Part shown: positions 10,101 to 20,580 of the stretch, one piece after another
How positions within the stretch are numbered: the first letter of the stretch is position 1
Layout of the letters: each line of letters starts with the position of its first letter
The notes under the pieces: model-generated
Told to the model about the DNA's origin: nothing
The model's input: only the letters and a program-made list of their open reading frames with translations
Database searches by the model: none
Position numbers and translations under genes: made by a program
Assembly: GCA_018136815.1 (NCBI GenBank)
Contig: CM030936.1
Location: 1,896,569-1,960,568 of the forward strand
Source: Isochrysis galbana
Taxonomy: Eukaryota > Haptophyta > Isochrysidales > Isochrysidaceae
Direction: 5' to 3'
Length of the DNA stretch: 64,000 nt

Positions 10101-10435
10101 TCAGGCGTTCACTATCCATCGATGGTGCTCGCGTTTTGGCCCTCATCTTTGGCCACTGCAAGAAATCCATTGCGGTCCCCGACACTTAGACATGTGGTAG
10201 GCGGCGGCGGAGCCTGGCTGGTCCAGCTCTCATGCTCTCACGCGCTGTTTCAAAGGAGCAACGAACCCCCTAAACACACATAGTGCGCAATTAGTATCCA
10301 GCCAGATGGGGAAGATCGACGGTGCTTTGCCGCAGCCAGAAGCTTGTCGGTGCATTACGCGCTTCGGCTGGCGATATCATCCATCAGGTGAGCGCTAGGC
10401 GCCCGTTTCACACGCAAAGCGTCTAGAGGGCGGCC
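10101..10435. other. Intergenic, nothing recognised
   Basis: No open frame, repeat or RNA gene that I can support. Confidence 0.4.
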
Positions 10436-11014
10436 CTATGGGCCGGCCTCGCTGGCGACATGCCCCACAGCTTCCTGCGAGCCGCTCTCGGACTTCCCCT
10501 CGTCCTGTGCGCTCCGCGACAGCATCTTGCGCTGCTTGTTACTAAGTAGATCTCCCCTTTCCCTCGCCGCCGCCGCCGCCCGATCGCGCTCGCCCAAGAC
10601 CCGCTTGATCATCGCCATGGACTTGCGCGTCATGCGCAACCGCTCTGGGTATGGCATCGAGGTTTTCCGCTTCTCGTGCATCATCTTGACGGAGTAGAGC
10701 ATGTTGCGCTCACGCATGAGCACAACCCAGAGCTTCTGCAGATCATCGTCGCTCTTAAGCCGGATCTCCGATGCCGACCACCGGCGGCCAGGTGGCGGCA
10801 GGTTGGGGTCGACCTCATACGGGTCGACAAACGCCTCAAGGAAGTGGCTCAGCTCGAGCGAGGAGGCGGGCGGGTCGTCATCGGAGCGTTGGGGCGCATC
10901 AGAAGAGCGAAGTCGTGCCTGCTGCGCCAGCGCGGATGGCGCACGCAGCGTGGGGCGCACGCAAGGCCGGCTGAGCTGCAGTGCCGAGTGGGCGGCGCGC
11001 AGCGCGGCGCGCAT
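10436..11014 (-). CDS. MRPL47: Mitochondrial large-subunit ribosomal protein uL29m (MRPL47)
   Basis: The 192-aa product starts at ATG 11014, the only ATG ahead of the domain; the frame upstream begins at a GTG. The N-terminus (MRAALRAAHSALQLSRPCVR) is Arg/Ala/Ser-rich with no acids for about 40 residues, as a mitochondrial presequence should be. The core GRRWSASEIRLKSDDDLQKL followed by WVVLMRERNMLYSVK is the signature of MRP-L47, the mitochondrial uL29 that sits near the peptide exit tunnel. A basic YPERLRMTRKSMAMIKRVL segment follows, then a charged tail. It appears intronless and is divergently arranged with the IQ-protein gene (about 1 kb between starts). Confidence 0.92.
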   Translation of the reverse strand: MRAALRAAHSALQLSRPCVRPTLRAPSALAQQARLRSSDAPQRSDDDPPASSLELSHFLEAFVDPYEVDPNLPPPGRRWSASEIRLKSDDDLQKLWVVLMRERNMLYSVKMMHEKRKTSMPYPERLRMTRKSMAMIKRVLGERDRAAAAARERGDLLSNKQRKMLSRSAQDEGKSESGSQEAVGHVASEAGP

Positions 11015-11624
11015 CGCCGCCGACAGGGAGACGTGAGAGATATACCGCAGGGGGCAAGCCACGGGGAGAGAGACGCGGAACGAACGAGGGCGTACTTCTA
11101 CTCTTCTCTGAGTAAAAATCAGGACTTCCGGACCGACCCCTCTCCCGCCCGACGATTCGATTCTAATAGTAAAAGGAGTTGTAGTAGCAGTAGCAGATCA
11201 GCCCCGTTAAGATTAGACTAGCAGCTGACAACTGACATCAGTGATCTAGCAGTTTGGAGCTATTACTGGTACTAAGAGCTAAGAGCTCATAACAATGCTG
11301 TTACTGTTACACTGTCACCTGTCACCCCATCTATGATACTCCATGGCCATGGCGACATGGCGACCAGTCATAAGATTAGTGGCGGTCGGTGGGTATGGGT
11401 GGGTAGAAGGGAGTAGCACGAGCACTCCGCACTCCTCCTCGCGCCGTGCAAGTATTCCTAGCGGTAAGTTTTACAGATTTCTTTTGCTGGGGGGGGGGGG
11501 CAGCAAACAGCAGACGCTCCTTCAGCGTCGTGTAGACAGTAAAGTAGACAGACCGTGACGCCGTGCTCAATGGCGGCAGTTTCTGTCCACTCTAAAAGTA
11601 GAACTCAGTTCTAGAAGGGAGGAT

Positions 11625-12071
11625 ATGCTCGGTTTCTCGACGGTTGACCGTCCCTCCCTCTCCTCCTCTCTTCGTCTCCGCCTCCTTCACTCTTACGTCT
11701 TCTCTTCCCTTTCTTCGCTCCCCACAAGGAATGAACATCCACCATCTTCCCGTGTCTCCTCTACTCGTTCCTCTCTCTACCTCCCTCGCCCTCTGTCTCT
11801 CTCTCTCCCTCTTTCCTCTCTTGACGAGAAAAGTTGTCCCTCTCTGTCCTCGAGGTTTATTCTTCCGCCCTTCCAGTACTTTACTCTCTTTTCATCGTTT
11901 CTCAGCTGGGCAACGCGAAGAGGCCGAGGGAGGCGACTTGAACGGAGCGCGCGGCCCGCGAGAGAAGGGGGGCGCGCCCCGCCTCTCTCGCCCCCCTTCA
12001 CACAAGGCTCGAAGCTCCACGCAGCCGTACGGCTTCATCGCCGAGCGCAACTCCCGCAGCCTCGGCCTCTC
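11625..12071 (+). promoter_or_regulatory. Pyrimidine-rich leader of the IQ/coiled-coil gene
   Basis: The stretch is strongly CT-rich (tctctctctccctctttcct) up to about 11900 and remains in frame with the gene downstream. The translated segment is Ser/Leu/Pro-rich without conserved features, so it is treated as 5' leader rather than protein. Confidence 0.45.
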
Positions 12072-15000
12072 ATGTTCGCGACTGGTGATCTCAACGCCCT
12101 CGCCCACCTCTACGCAAGCAATCTGGATGACGCGGCCTTCGGCGCTCGCTCGGCCGCACTCAGCGCGCAGGCAGAGGCGCTCCGCCGCGAGCGCGAGGCG
12201 CTTGAGTTCCGCGAGCGGCGGAGGAGGGAGGTAGAGCTGCATCTGAGCCGCGGGCGTGCCCTCGCCATCGAGCGCAGGCTCGAGGAGCTCCGCCGGCTGC
12301 GCGGCGCGCCGGTGGGGCAGATGCGTGGCTCGGGCGAGTTTGAATTGTCCTCCGCCACACCGTCTCCCGCGCGCGTGCCGGCCTCGCGGGTGCCGGGTGG
12401 CGCCAAGGCTGTACTCGAGATGGAGAGGGAGCAGTTCGAGGCCTATGTTGAGCGCTCGGCCAGGAACTGGGGGGACGAGCAGGTGCACACAAACGACGCG
12501 CAGAGCCGTGCGCTACGGCGCAAACTTGAAGGCCTCGAGGCAGCGCGCCGGCGGAATGGCGCGGCGGTAGCGGCGGCCGGGTCGGCTGCGGAGGTCGCCA
12601 CTCTTCAGGAGCGCGTGGCGCGCGAGCGTCAACAGTTGGTCGACGAGAGCATGAGGGTGGCCGGCGTGCCGGTGGGTGGTGCACGTGGGGGGCTACACAG
12701 CCACACCATGCGTTCGTCGGGGTATAGCTCGCTGCAGGTGCCCGCTGCCGCGTCCCCACCTCCCTTTGGCTCGGCGGCCTCGGTCGATTCGATGCCACCG
12801 GGGGGTGCGCAGGCAAGCGGCATTGCGCCGCAGGTCCTGCCCATCCAGATCGTGCCGATTCAAGCCGGGCCAATACCCGCATATGCTGGCACTGGCGGCT
12901 CGGGCGGGACCTCTTTTGCGCAGGGCGAGACCGCCATCCACATCCAGCAGGAGGGCGGCACATGCAACATCTTCCTGCCCGCGCGCCCCGACGCTCACGG
13001 CTGTTCGCCCCGCCCTGTCGACGCGTGGTCGTGCCAAGGCTCTGCGCATGGTGGCGCGGCGCGCCCGGCAGAGCGGGGGCGCTCGGGCAGGGGATCGGCA
13101 CGTGAGGTGGCAGAATCGCAAGTGCAGGTTGGGACACCGCTCGAGTTCCAGTCGCCGAAGGTGCCGCCGCTCTCACTGGATGCGCTGATGGGTGAGGCAG
13201 CGAGCGTTCTCCAGGCGAGCGCGCGCGGCCGGCACGCGCGCGCGCAGGCAGAGGAGGCACGACGCTCGCGGGTCGCGGAGTGCGAGATCCGTGACGCCCG
13301 CGCTCGGGAGGCCGACGAGCTACGCAAGGCGGCGGAGGAGGCCGCCTCGCGCCAGATGCGGGAGGACGACCGGCGCGCCGCGCTCGGTGAGGCCGCCTAC
13401 GCAGCCGAGCTGAGAGCAGAAGCAGCAGCCAGCGCACGGCGCGAGGAGGAGGCGCGGCGCGCGAGGAAGCGCGAGGAAGAGGAGGCGCTCCGGCGCGAGC
13501 GAGAGGCACGGAGAAGAGAGCAGGCCGAGGCGATACGCCGTGAGGAGGAGCGCAGGGCAGAGGCGGAAGAAGAGGAGCGCAGGGCCCGAACCCGCAAGGA
13601 GGAGGAGGAGCGGCTGGCACGCCAGGAGATTGAGCGCCGGGCGGACGAAGAACGCCAGGCGGCGGCGGCGCGGGAGCGGGAGATAGAGGAGGCCAAGCAC
13701 GCTGAGATCGCGGAACGCGTGCAGGCTGAGGCCGCCGAGCGCAAGCGTCTGACTGAGGCTGACTTGGACGCGCGATGGGAGGCGCAGGCGGAAGCGAAGG
13801 TTGCGGAGAGCCAGTCAAAGGAGGTGGCGCAGCAGCAGGGAGAGTCGGGTTCGTCTCCGGGCGGATTTGAGTGCCTCCAAGCCAGCTACCCAATCATCAT
13901 AGAGACTCGGCCGGCACTGGACGTCATGAACGTGTCGGCGAGCCACGGTTCGCCTGGTGACAGTGCGTCGCCCTCGGCACAGGCCGGCAGCCCGGCCAGT
14001 GATGATTTGGCGCACGATTCTCGCACGCTCGAATGTCACCAGGAGGTGCTAAGCACCACTCAGCTCACGCCTACGCAATTGGTCCTCGAGCACGAGCTCA
14101 GTGGCCACGAACTTGTTGGGCAGGAGAGCTCGCCGACCGACGCGTGCGCGCTCTCGGAGGAGGAGAGCACCGAGCGCTCGTCCACCAAACCCCTCTCGGC
14201 ATCGACGCGCCCATTCGGTATTGGCACGGGCAAGCGTCTCTCTACAGGCCATTGCTCCCCCTTCACTCCCGGCGCGAGCGCGGGCATTCGCAAGGCGGTC
14301 CTCCCACCGGCAGCTTTCTGGAGCGAGTCATCCGAGAATGTGTGGGAGGCGGCGACGCTCGAGCGGTCGGCCTCGACCGGCCCCGACCCCATTGCGATGC
14401 TGCGCGCCGCCAAGGCGATGCGCAACCCCGCAATTCCTAGCACGCCGTCCAACCCTCCTGCTCAAGAGACCGAGTCCGTCCCGCCGCCGCCGCCTCGCCC
14501 GGCGCACTTCGATCTGCAGCTCTCACCGGCACCCTCTATGGATCCTGGACGGGGTCCTCCGCTAAACCTATCGCCACGGATGTCGCACAACCTCGGCACA
14601 GTCCCGGGTGCCGGACCCCTCCTCTCGCCACGCGGCGCCCTCGGCTTTGCGTGCTCGCCGCGCTCATCGTGCGGCGGCTCGCCACGGTGCAGCCTCGTGC
14701 CGGTCCTCGAGGAGCCAAGCACCTCATTGGATGATTCGGCAGACGGTCGCCAAGTTAGGAGTGTTTCGCGGCGGCCTCCGCCGCCGCCAGCGCCCTCAAC
14801 CCAGCTACGTGCCGCGATGAGTCACCCGATCACGTCAGATGTAAGGTCCGCCGACGGCCACTCTGGCGCCGCATCATCCGCGCATGGCCAGGTCACCTGC
14901 GACGCGCCAGGGGTAGAGCGCGGGGGCGCTTCCAAGTCGGACTCACCATCACAGACGAGCGATCGGCCGGCACACCTCGAAGGAGCCCTTGGTCGCAATC

Positions 15001-15173
15001 GCTCACATAGCCTCGCTGCGGGTCCCGGATTTGGCCTGCTAGCCGCCGTCTCTACACCAGCCAGACAGTCAGCGCCGGTGGGCGATGCCGACTCGCGCGA
15101 CGAGGACATTGACGAGGTGGAGGACCTCGAGGAAAGCACCATGGACCTCGACGATATTTTGCCATCGGCTTGA
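12072..15173 (+). CDS. Large IQ-motif, coiled-coil protein with disordered acidic C-terminus
   Basis: The product is 1033 aa from ATG 12072 (MFATGDLNALAHLYASNLDD). An early helical Arg/Glu segment (EALRREREALEFRERRRREV) is followed by a low-complexity region. The motif VLQASARGRHARAQ (nt about 13212-13250) fits the IQ pattern [ILV]Q-x3-RG-x3-R for calmodulin binding. It leads straight into about 200 residues of E/R/A heptad-like coiled coil (nt 13250-13810). The rest is Pro/Ser/Thr-rich and probably disordered, ending in an acidic patch (DEDIDEVEDLEE). This layout suits a cytoskeletal or ciliary scaffold, but no family is recognised. No intron is needed over 3.1 kb. Confidence 0.75.
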   Translation: MFATGDLNALAHLYASNLDDAAFGARSAALSAQAEALRREREALEFRERRRREVELHLSRGRALAIERRLEELRRLRGAPVGQMRGSGEFELSSATPSPARVPASRVPGGAKAVLEMEREQFEAYVERSARNWGDEQVHTNDAQSRALRRKLEGLEAARRRNGAAVAAAGSAAEVATLQERVARERQQLVDESMRVAGVPVGGARGGLHSHTMRSSGYSSLQVPAAASPPPFGSAASVDSMPPGGAQASGIAPQVLPIQIVPIQAGPIPAYAGTGGSGGTSFAQGETAIHIQQEGGTCNIFLPARPDAHGCSPRPVDAWSCQGSAHGGAARPAERGRSGRGSAREVAESQVQVGTPLEFQSPKVPPLSLDALMGEAASVLQASARGRHARAQAEEARRSRVAECEIRDARAREADELRKAAEEAASRQMREDDRRAALGEAAYAAELRAEAAASARREEEARRARKREEEEALRREREARRREQAEAIRREEERRAEAEEEERRARTRKEEEERLARQEIERRADEERQAAAAREREIEEAKHAEIAERVQAEAAERKRLTEADLDARWEAQAEAKVAESQSKEVAQQQGESGSSPGGFECLQASYPIIIETRPALDVMNVSASHGSPGDSASPSAQAGSPASDDLAHDSRTLECHQEVLSTTQLTPTQLVLEHELSGHELVGQESSPTDACALSEEESTERSSTKPLSASTRPFGIGTGKRLSTGHCSPFTPGASAGIRKAVLPPAAFWSESSENVWEAATLERSASTGPDPIAMLRAAKAMRNPAIPSTPSNPPAQETESVPPPPPRPAHFDLQLSPAPSMDPGRGPPLNLSPRMSHNLGTVPGAGPLLSPRGALGFACSPRSSCGGSPRCSLVPVLEEPSTSLDDSADGRQVRSVSRRPPPPPAPSTQLRAAMSHPITSDVRSADGHSGAASSAHGQVTCDAPGVERGGASKSDSPSQTSDRPAHLEGALGRNRSHSLAAGPGFGLLAAVSTPARQSAPVGDADSRDEDIDEVEDLEESTMDLDDILPSA

Positions 15174-15800
15174 ATGATTCGGAGAGCCGACGATACTCGT
15201 AGCTCGGGTAGCGCCTATCGATGGGTGCCTGACTCTATTGGCGCCAGCTAGTGGTTGCTGGCGGACGTCGAGGTAGGAAGCCCTAGCACCATATGCCCCT
15301 GCACCCATCGACAATTCCACGCACTTCGCACATTTTGCTTTCTACCGTCAGACGCCTACAACTGCCCATCGGCGATTGTCAAGTGCATTGGCTGTAGTAT
15401 GTGTCTTCGGACGGTGGGCAGGTCTATGGAGCATCATATGCGTCGCGCCACTTCCGTCTCATCATGGAACGGTCTCTATGGATAGATTCAATTAATTACT
15501 GTTATATCCTAGCCCTAGCCACCCCCACTAGGTAATTGGACATGTAGTAACTTTTCAGTCCCGGAATCCTGCCATGCCTGACGAGCCAGGTGTCCGAGTG
15601 ATACCGGGGGGGTGGGGCACTGCCCCCTCCCCTGGATATTTGTCCCTCCTTCAGTGCATGCACCGACCCTGCGCACACTAGCACGCCCTCTCCTCGAGGC
15701 CACGCTTGGGGAAGGAACCCCTTTCGCGTAAAATAACGCGCGGGGGGGGGGGGGGGGGAGGGGAGCACTCGTGAAACTAGGGGCCCAGGCACACTAATCT
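15174..15800. other. Intergenic, with poly-G run and possible old repeat
   Basis: No gene is supported. A G-run of about 17 lies at 15742-15759. The segment 15520-15700 (GC-rich, with ggtgtccgagtgataccggg) reads like an interspersed repeat, but no second copy was identified in the window. Confidence 0.4.
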
Positions 15801-15814
15801 GATGATTGGTTGCC

Positions 15815-16560
15815 ATGTTGCCATGGAGGGAAGCCTCGCGCCCCCCCACTCTCTCGACTCCCCTCATGGGGGGCGAGAACCATCGAACCATCCACCCCCG
15901 TCCGCTGCCTATTGGCATGCAGGGGGGACTCACCCAGACTGCCCAGACTCTCACTGAGAGCTTCCTCAGGCTCGACACGGCTACTAGGCCGCTTCTCAGG
16001 TCTCAGGCCGCAAGGGAGCAAGCCAACGAAACCATCGAGCGTGCTAAGGCAGAGTTCGACCAGGCATGTCAAAAGGCAGTGAGGGAAAACAAAAAGATTT
16101 CCACGCTCATCCGTCAACTCGAAAGTGCAAGGGCAAACTGCTGCTACAAAATACGTCAAGATCAAAAGCTTTCTGCGCAAATCCGCTGCACAAACTGTTA
16201 TCAGGTGCTGGGGTCCAATCGTCGGCTACGGCCGACGAGCTCAAGAAGGCGCGCAAGGCGCTAGTGCGCAAATTGCATCCCGACAAGAACGGAGACGACC
16301 CCGAGCTAAATGAAAAGTGCAAAGCAGTCAACGACTCTTACGACCTTGCCGTTGAGATTTTAGAGGTGCGCAAAGAATGGAAAGTCAACCACGCGCAGGT
16401 CTTAAGAATAGAATCGCAATTGGAAGCAGCGAGGGCCAAGCAGCGTGAAGCATACAGGCTTTTTCAAGTTAAGGAACGAGCCTACAATCAGGCCACTCAT
16501 GTGCAATGCGTGCAAGAGGGCCACTCCCCTGGCGGCCGTGAGTGTGCCCACATCACGTGA
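15815..16560 (+). pseudogene. J-domain (DnaJ-like) protein, frameshifted in a G-run
   Basis: One frame runs from ATG 15815 through a helical stretch (ERAKAEFDQACQKAVRENKK) to CTNCYQVLG; the J domain then continues one base out of frame as TADELKKARKALVRKLHPDK with the diagnostic HPD. The break falls in the G-run at 16210-16213, where one extra G would restore the usual YxVLG-to-helix spacing. The C-terminal part is helical (ESQLEAARAKQREAYRLFQ) and ends at TGA 16558-16560. J domains stimulate Hsp70 ATPase. This is either a base-calling/assembly error or a real lesion. The true start could also be the later ATG ahead of QGGLTQTAQTLTESF. Confidence 0.7.
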
Positions 16561-16672
16561 CAAGTCCTAAAGACGTGTAACCAAACTATTTTTTCATTCC
16601 TTGGGGGTAAAACCCGTCACGAAACACAAACACCCACAAAAAGTGCCCATATAACGTGACAAGTCCTAAAGA
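16544..16672. repeat. 30-bp direct repeat pair, 99 bp apart
   Basis: gtgccca(c/t)at(c/a)acgtgacaagtcctaaaga occurs at 16544-16573 and 16643-16672 with 28 of 30 bases equal. The first copy spans the J-domain stop codon. Confidence 0.7.
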
Positions 16673-17089
16673 TCCTGCTATCCAGGCATTGAATGTTGAA
16701 AGGGTACGGTAACAGTGGAGACTTGGTGTGTAAGACGGGTGTATTGGCACTGTTCAGTGGCAGGAATACGTTGCAATCATTTTCGTTTGAAATATCATTC
16801 GTCCATCAGCACATTGAGCTCGAAGTCCTCAATTTCAGCCGGAGTGGACGGAGCGCGAAGAAATGGCCTTCCGTCTAATGTCGGGGTCAGGTGACGGGCC
16901 TTCACGAAGCATCAACGCCCGTCACCACAACCTCCTCGGGCACATCAAGGCTCAGCGGAACTGGCTGCTCACTGAAGTGAATACTTGCGATCGGATCGCT
17001 CTGCGAGTGCAAATCGGGACTCCGTGTGGTGCGAGCGAGGACAAGTGCAGACGGGATTGTGTGCGAGTGCAAAACGGGACTCGTCTCGT

Positions 17090-17455
17090 TATATACCTGA
17101 GGTTGCAGCCTCTTAAGAAGCTCTCATACTCATTCTCTCTCTCCCACTAGCTCGCTAGCTAGTCTCGTCTCTACTCTCCGACGCCGCGCGTCGCCATCCT
17201 CCGACCTTCCGTCTACCTCTTCGCTCGCAACGTTCGATGGCAGACACTGTCAGACCCGATTCTTATTATGACCTTTCTGACATCTTCCCGCAAACAGCAA
17301 TCAACGAATCCTCTACGGCCGCGTCAGCTGCCGGCTCGATCGAACGGCCCTCTGCCTACGAGCCTGTAGTCATCGCATGTTCGACACCTAGCCACCCAAG
17401 ATCAGCCAAGCGACATCGTCGCCTGCCAGAAGAACGACATCGACAATAGGATCGA
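17090..17455 (+). mobile_element. Second Ty3/gypsy leader + gag start (same family as 6.1 kb)
   Basis: The leader has ttaagaagctctcatactca and ctcgctagctag, then ATG 17237 opens MADTVRPDSYYDLSDIFPQ, matching the 6295 frame nearly residue for residue for about 50 residues. The similarity stops abruptly near 17390 (SACSTPS-like end), so only the 5' end is left. About 150 bp of unassigned A/G-rich DNA follow. Confidence 0.75.
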
Positions 17456-18008
17456 GGAGGAGGGGTGTGAGAAAAAGACGAAGAAGATGAAAACTCAGCC
17501 TGCGTAGCTTGGGGTTACCGTGTGTGTGTGTTGGGGGGGGGGTTGATATGCGCACGCGCCGCGTCCTTGTACGTCGTTATTAGCTTTGTACTCATCTTAG
17601 TAATAATAATACTCACTGGAGGAATTGTTGAGCCCTAAAAGAAACCAAGCATTCTGAGTGAAAATAAAATATCACCTGGCCCTCTTTTGAAGGAACGCGA
17701 CTTTCCATGCATCCATATGTGAACCTAGTTTCCTAAAATCACGTTGGCGGTCTCAAGCGGTGACCGGTATATAGGTCTAGGCCTAGTGCTTAGTGGGAAG
17801 GTATGATAGAATGCAAATAGAACAATAGCATTGGGCGCCTCGGTCGCCCGCTTCGCGCTTCACGGCTGCAGCCGCGACAACAAACACCCAATATTTGTGC
17901 GACTCTTGCCATTGCTTCCTCGCCGTCTGCATGTGCCACGTCGCGTGCTATCCACAAAGCATCCGTGAACTCGTAGCCGTGTTCTAGCCTTTGACTAGCG
18001 CTCATGTA
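17456..18008. other. Spacer, no supported gene
   Basis: It contains a (GT)n/G-run near 17520-17545 and AT-richer DNA around 17570-17700. No coding signal. Confidence 0.4.
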
Positions 18009-18162
18009 TCACGCGTTGGTGAGTTGATTAAAATGGCCCTCCGCGCCGTCTTCAGCCCACTCGGAGGCAAGGTGCTCCTCCAAAGAAGACGTCGGTTTAG
18101 GAGGCGGCCACTCGTCCATGCCGCCTCCCATGAAAGTAGGAAGATGTTGCATCTTCACCCAG
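18009..18162 (-). CDS. C-terminal coding fragment next to the gap (unknown)
   Basis: Reading out of the N gap on the minus strand, one frame gives about 50 residues (GGGMDEWPPPKPTSSLEEHL and on) to a stop at 18009. It could be the C-terminus of the channel-like gene on the other side of the gap, since strand and order fit, but the gap length is arbitrary and nothing in the peptide identifies it. Confidence 0.3.
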
Positions 18163-18262
18163 NNNNNNNNNNNNNNNNNNNNNNNNNNNNNNNNNNNNNN
18201 NNNNNNNNNNNNNNNNNNNNNNNNNNNNNNNNNNNNNNNNNNNNNNNNNNNNNNNNNNNNNN
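18163..18262. other. Assembly gap (100 N)
   Basis: Exactly 100 N, a conventional placeholder for a scaffold gap of unknown size. Confidence 0.98.
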
Positions 18263-18697
18263 AACGCTGGGCGCGAGCGGCGTGAAGCCGACGGTCCAGT
18301 ACTTGTGCAAGCCATGAGGATCGGCGCACACCTCGCGCAGGTTCGCGCGTTCATCGAGGCACCATCCTGGCGTCTCGCCGAGCGCGACAGCCATGTACGC
18401 GGCAACATTGAGGTACCTTAGCGCCTGCGCCGGCCGTGAGTGGTACAGTTCGAACGCGCTCAGAGCAGCCGAGTCGAGCCGGTGGGCAGCCGGCCAGCCG
18501 TGGTGAGCGTCAACCACCAGAGCACAAGCGAGGCGCAGCCGGAGGGCGTGGGGAACGGGCGGCATGTCGAGGAGGCGGAGGCGGCGAGAGGCCCACCGGC
18601 CCGTGCCTCCACCCGCCCATGCACCAGACGAGCCGTTCCCGCCAGCCGCTCTCGAGCCAGAGGAGGTGGAGGGCGGTGGGGGCGGCGCGCCGTCCAT
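18263..18697 (-). CDS. Two-pore-channel-like cation channel, N-terminal part (cut by gap)
   Basis: ATG 18697 opens a Pro/Ser/Gly-rich N-terminus of about 60 residues. It is followed by LACALVVDAHHGWPAAHRLD, SAALSAFELYHSRPAQALRY, a hydrophobic helix (LNVAAYMAVALGE) and TPGWCLD. The order [IV]xDA...HR[LV]D...LYxxYxS...helix...ETPxW matches the cytosolic N-terminus and first membrane segment of two-pore (TPC) vacuolar/endolysosomal cation channels. The remaining membrane segments and pores would lie in or beyond the gap. The family call is from pattern memory and needs a search; another voltage-gated-like channel is the main alternative. Confidence 0.5.
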
Positions 18698-19659
18698 CGC
18701 ACGCGGGAAGAGAGGAATGTGAGGAGAGAGGAGAGAGGGTGTCAGAGTTTTCTTGTTGTCCTCGTTTAATCCTAGTGCTGAGGGACCGTGCCTCATCGGC
18801 AACGGAGCCCCTACCCCGCGATGGGGGTGTGCGCGGTTGGTGCATGGCTCGTCCGGTGTATGTGGCTAGGGATGCTAGCCCACAAGACCTCTTACAAGAC
18901 TACAATTTCTAACGTGGTACCCCCGCCGAGAGACCACCCCAACTTCTACAACCATAGCGCGCTCGACGAAGCCGCTCAAGGGTACAACACCACAACGAAT
19001 AAACTCGACAAATTTGTTGAAAATCTTTTCTTCGACTCAGCGGCCGCCGACCGCGCCACACGCTCCTCCAAGTGGTGGGACCTGGACCACATGGCCAAAT
19101 CACTCAACAACTTCAGTGACAGCCACAGCCAGAACCGCCCGCACTCGACAGTTCAAGGGTGGCAAAACAACAAATCCACATCGAATGACCCCAAAATCCA
19201 TCCCTCAGCATCTATTCATAGAGCCCTCGAGGCGTTGGGACGCTCGAGGTCGTCACCCGTGTCGGATGGTCACATCAGCCACTACGAGGCGCGTCGAATC
19301 TCCCCGGAAGGCACCGGGCTGCGAGGTTGCTACCAGGCGCAACAGCGTTGCAAAGTCGGGCAGCTCGAGCAAGGAAGCCCCCATTGCTGCAATGGGGAAA
19401 ATCTCTTCCCCCTGGGGAACGATTGCCCGCGCCTCCTCACTGTTTCGTCAAACTGCATAGCTGCCACCTCTGCTGCACCCCCCCCCCCTTGGGAGACGGA
19501 CTCGCAGAGGGCGCAGGCGAAAGGTCTAAGATTCCCCCCCCCGCGCGGAAAACACGCCGACCGCACCTCCGGAGGGGGAACAGGAATTCCCCCCCGCGCG
19601 CAGAATACGCCGACAGGAGCTCCGGTGGGAGGAGGGCAGGAACCCCCCCCGCGCGCCCC

Positions 19660-20120
19660 CCCCAGCGGGTTCCTGTGCGTTCCGTGATAGGGATACGTTA
19701 GTGTGGAGAGTGTTGACGTGAGTGTAGTGTCATCTTGTCGGTCCATCGGCCTCTGTCGTCTGTCGTTCTTCGTTCGTCGCTCTCGTTCTCGTTCTCGTTC
19801 CCGTTCTCGTCCCTCGTTCTCAACACTACCTCAACACCAAACCTCACCAATCCCTCAGCCCTAGCCTATCCATCCCGATCCGCCCAGCCATGTCCGCTCC
19901 GTCGTCGCGCTCGCCCTCGCCCAAGCCCGTCCTCCCGCCTTCCTCTGCTGAGGAGGTGGTCCAGCCCGTCATTCCATCACTCCCGGCCTCCTTCGCCGCG
20001 CCTTCCGCCGATCGTCTCCCTTCCGAATCATCGCATATCGAGCCCGTGGTCATGCTCGATCCGTCACCCTCCTCGCAGTTTGATCCAGGAGAGGTTCTAT
20101 ACCTCATCCTGTGGTCTGGC
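19660..20120 (+). mobile_element. Retroelement leader + gag start (MSAPSSRSPSPKP family)
   Basis: From ggttcctgtgcgttccgtga at about 19668 the sequence matches, in order, the minus-strand segment 27645-27230: gtgttgacgtgagtg, tcggtccatcggcc, repeated cgttctcgttctcg, and then ATG 19890 opening MSAPSSRSPSPKPVLPPSSA. The frame degenerates at about 20120 into a tandem repeat. Only the 5' portion of the element is present. Confidence 0.7.
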
Positions 20121-20580
20121 TGATGGATCGTCGAAAACGGGCACGCAGCGCGCCCGGCATCGGTTCGAAGTTGGGCTCTCCGGGCCTCCCTCGGCGACGG
20201 CTCAACGTTCAATGGGCTCGGCGGATGGGTGATTTCGACGAGGGTTCGGCGCGCGGCCTGCCCGATTGGCGTGACCATCCGGGTGGGCCATGCGTATTTG
20301 GTATCTGGTGGGGTCCCCCATCCGGATGGATCGTCGAAAACGGGCACGCAGCGCGCCCGGCATCGGTTCGAAGTTGGGCTCTCCGGGCCTCCCTCGGCGA
20401 CGGCTCAACGTTCAATGGGCTCGGCGGATGGGTGATTTCGACGAGGGTTCGGCGCGCGGCCTGCCCGATTGGCGTGACCATCCGGGTGGGCTATGCGTAT
20501 TTGGTATCTGGTGGGGTCCCCCATCCGGATGGATCGTCGAAAACGGGCACGCAGCGCGCCCGGCATCGGTTCGAAGTTGA
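20121..20580 (+). repeat. 203-bp tandem repeat, about 2.3 copies
   Basis: The word tcgtcgaaaacgggcacgca begins at 20128, 20331 and 20534, a constant 203-bp spacing with almost no differences between units. The array is attached to the 3' side of the gag remnant. It ends where the third unit changes from gaagttgggctc to gaagttgagctt. Confidence 0.92.

Noticed and set aside
18788..19687. 299-codon plus frame between the channel fragment and the retroelement leader
   Set aside because: It passes through C/G-run repeat units and has no domain; the Asn/Ser-rich middle might be an old gag but cannot be supported.
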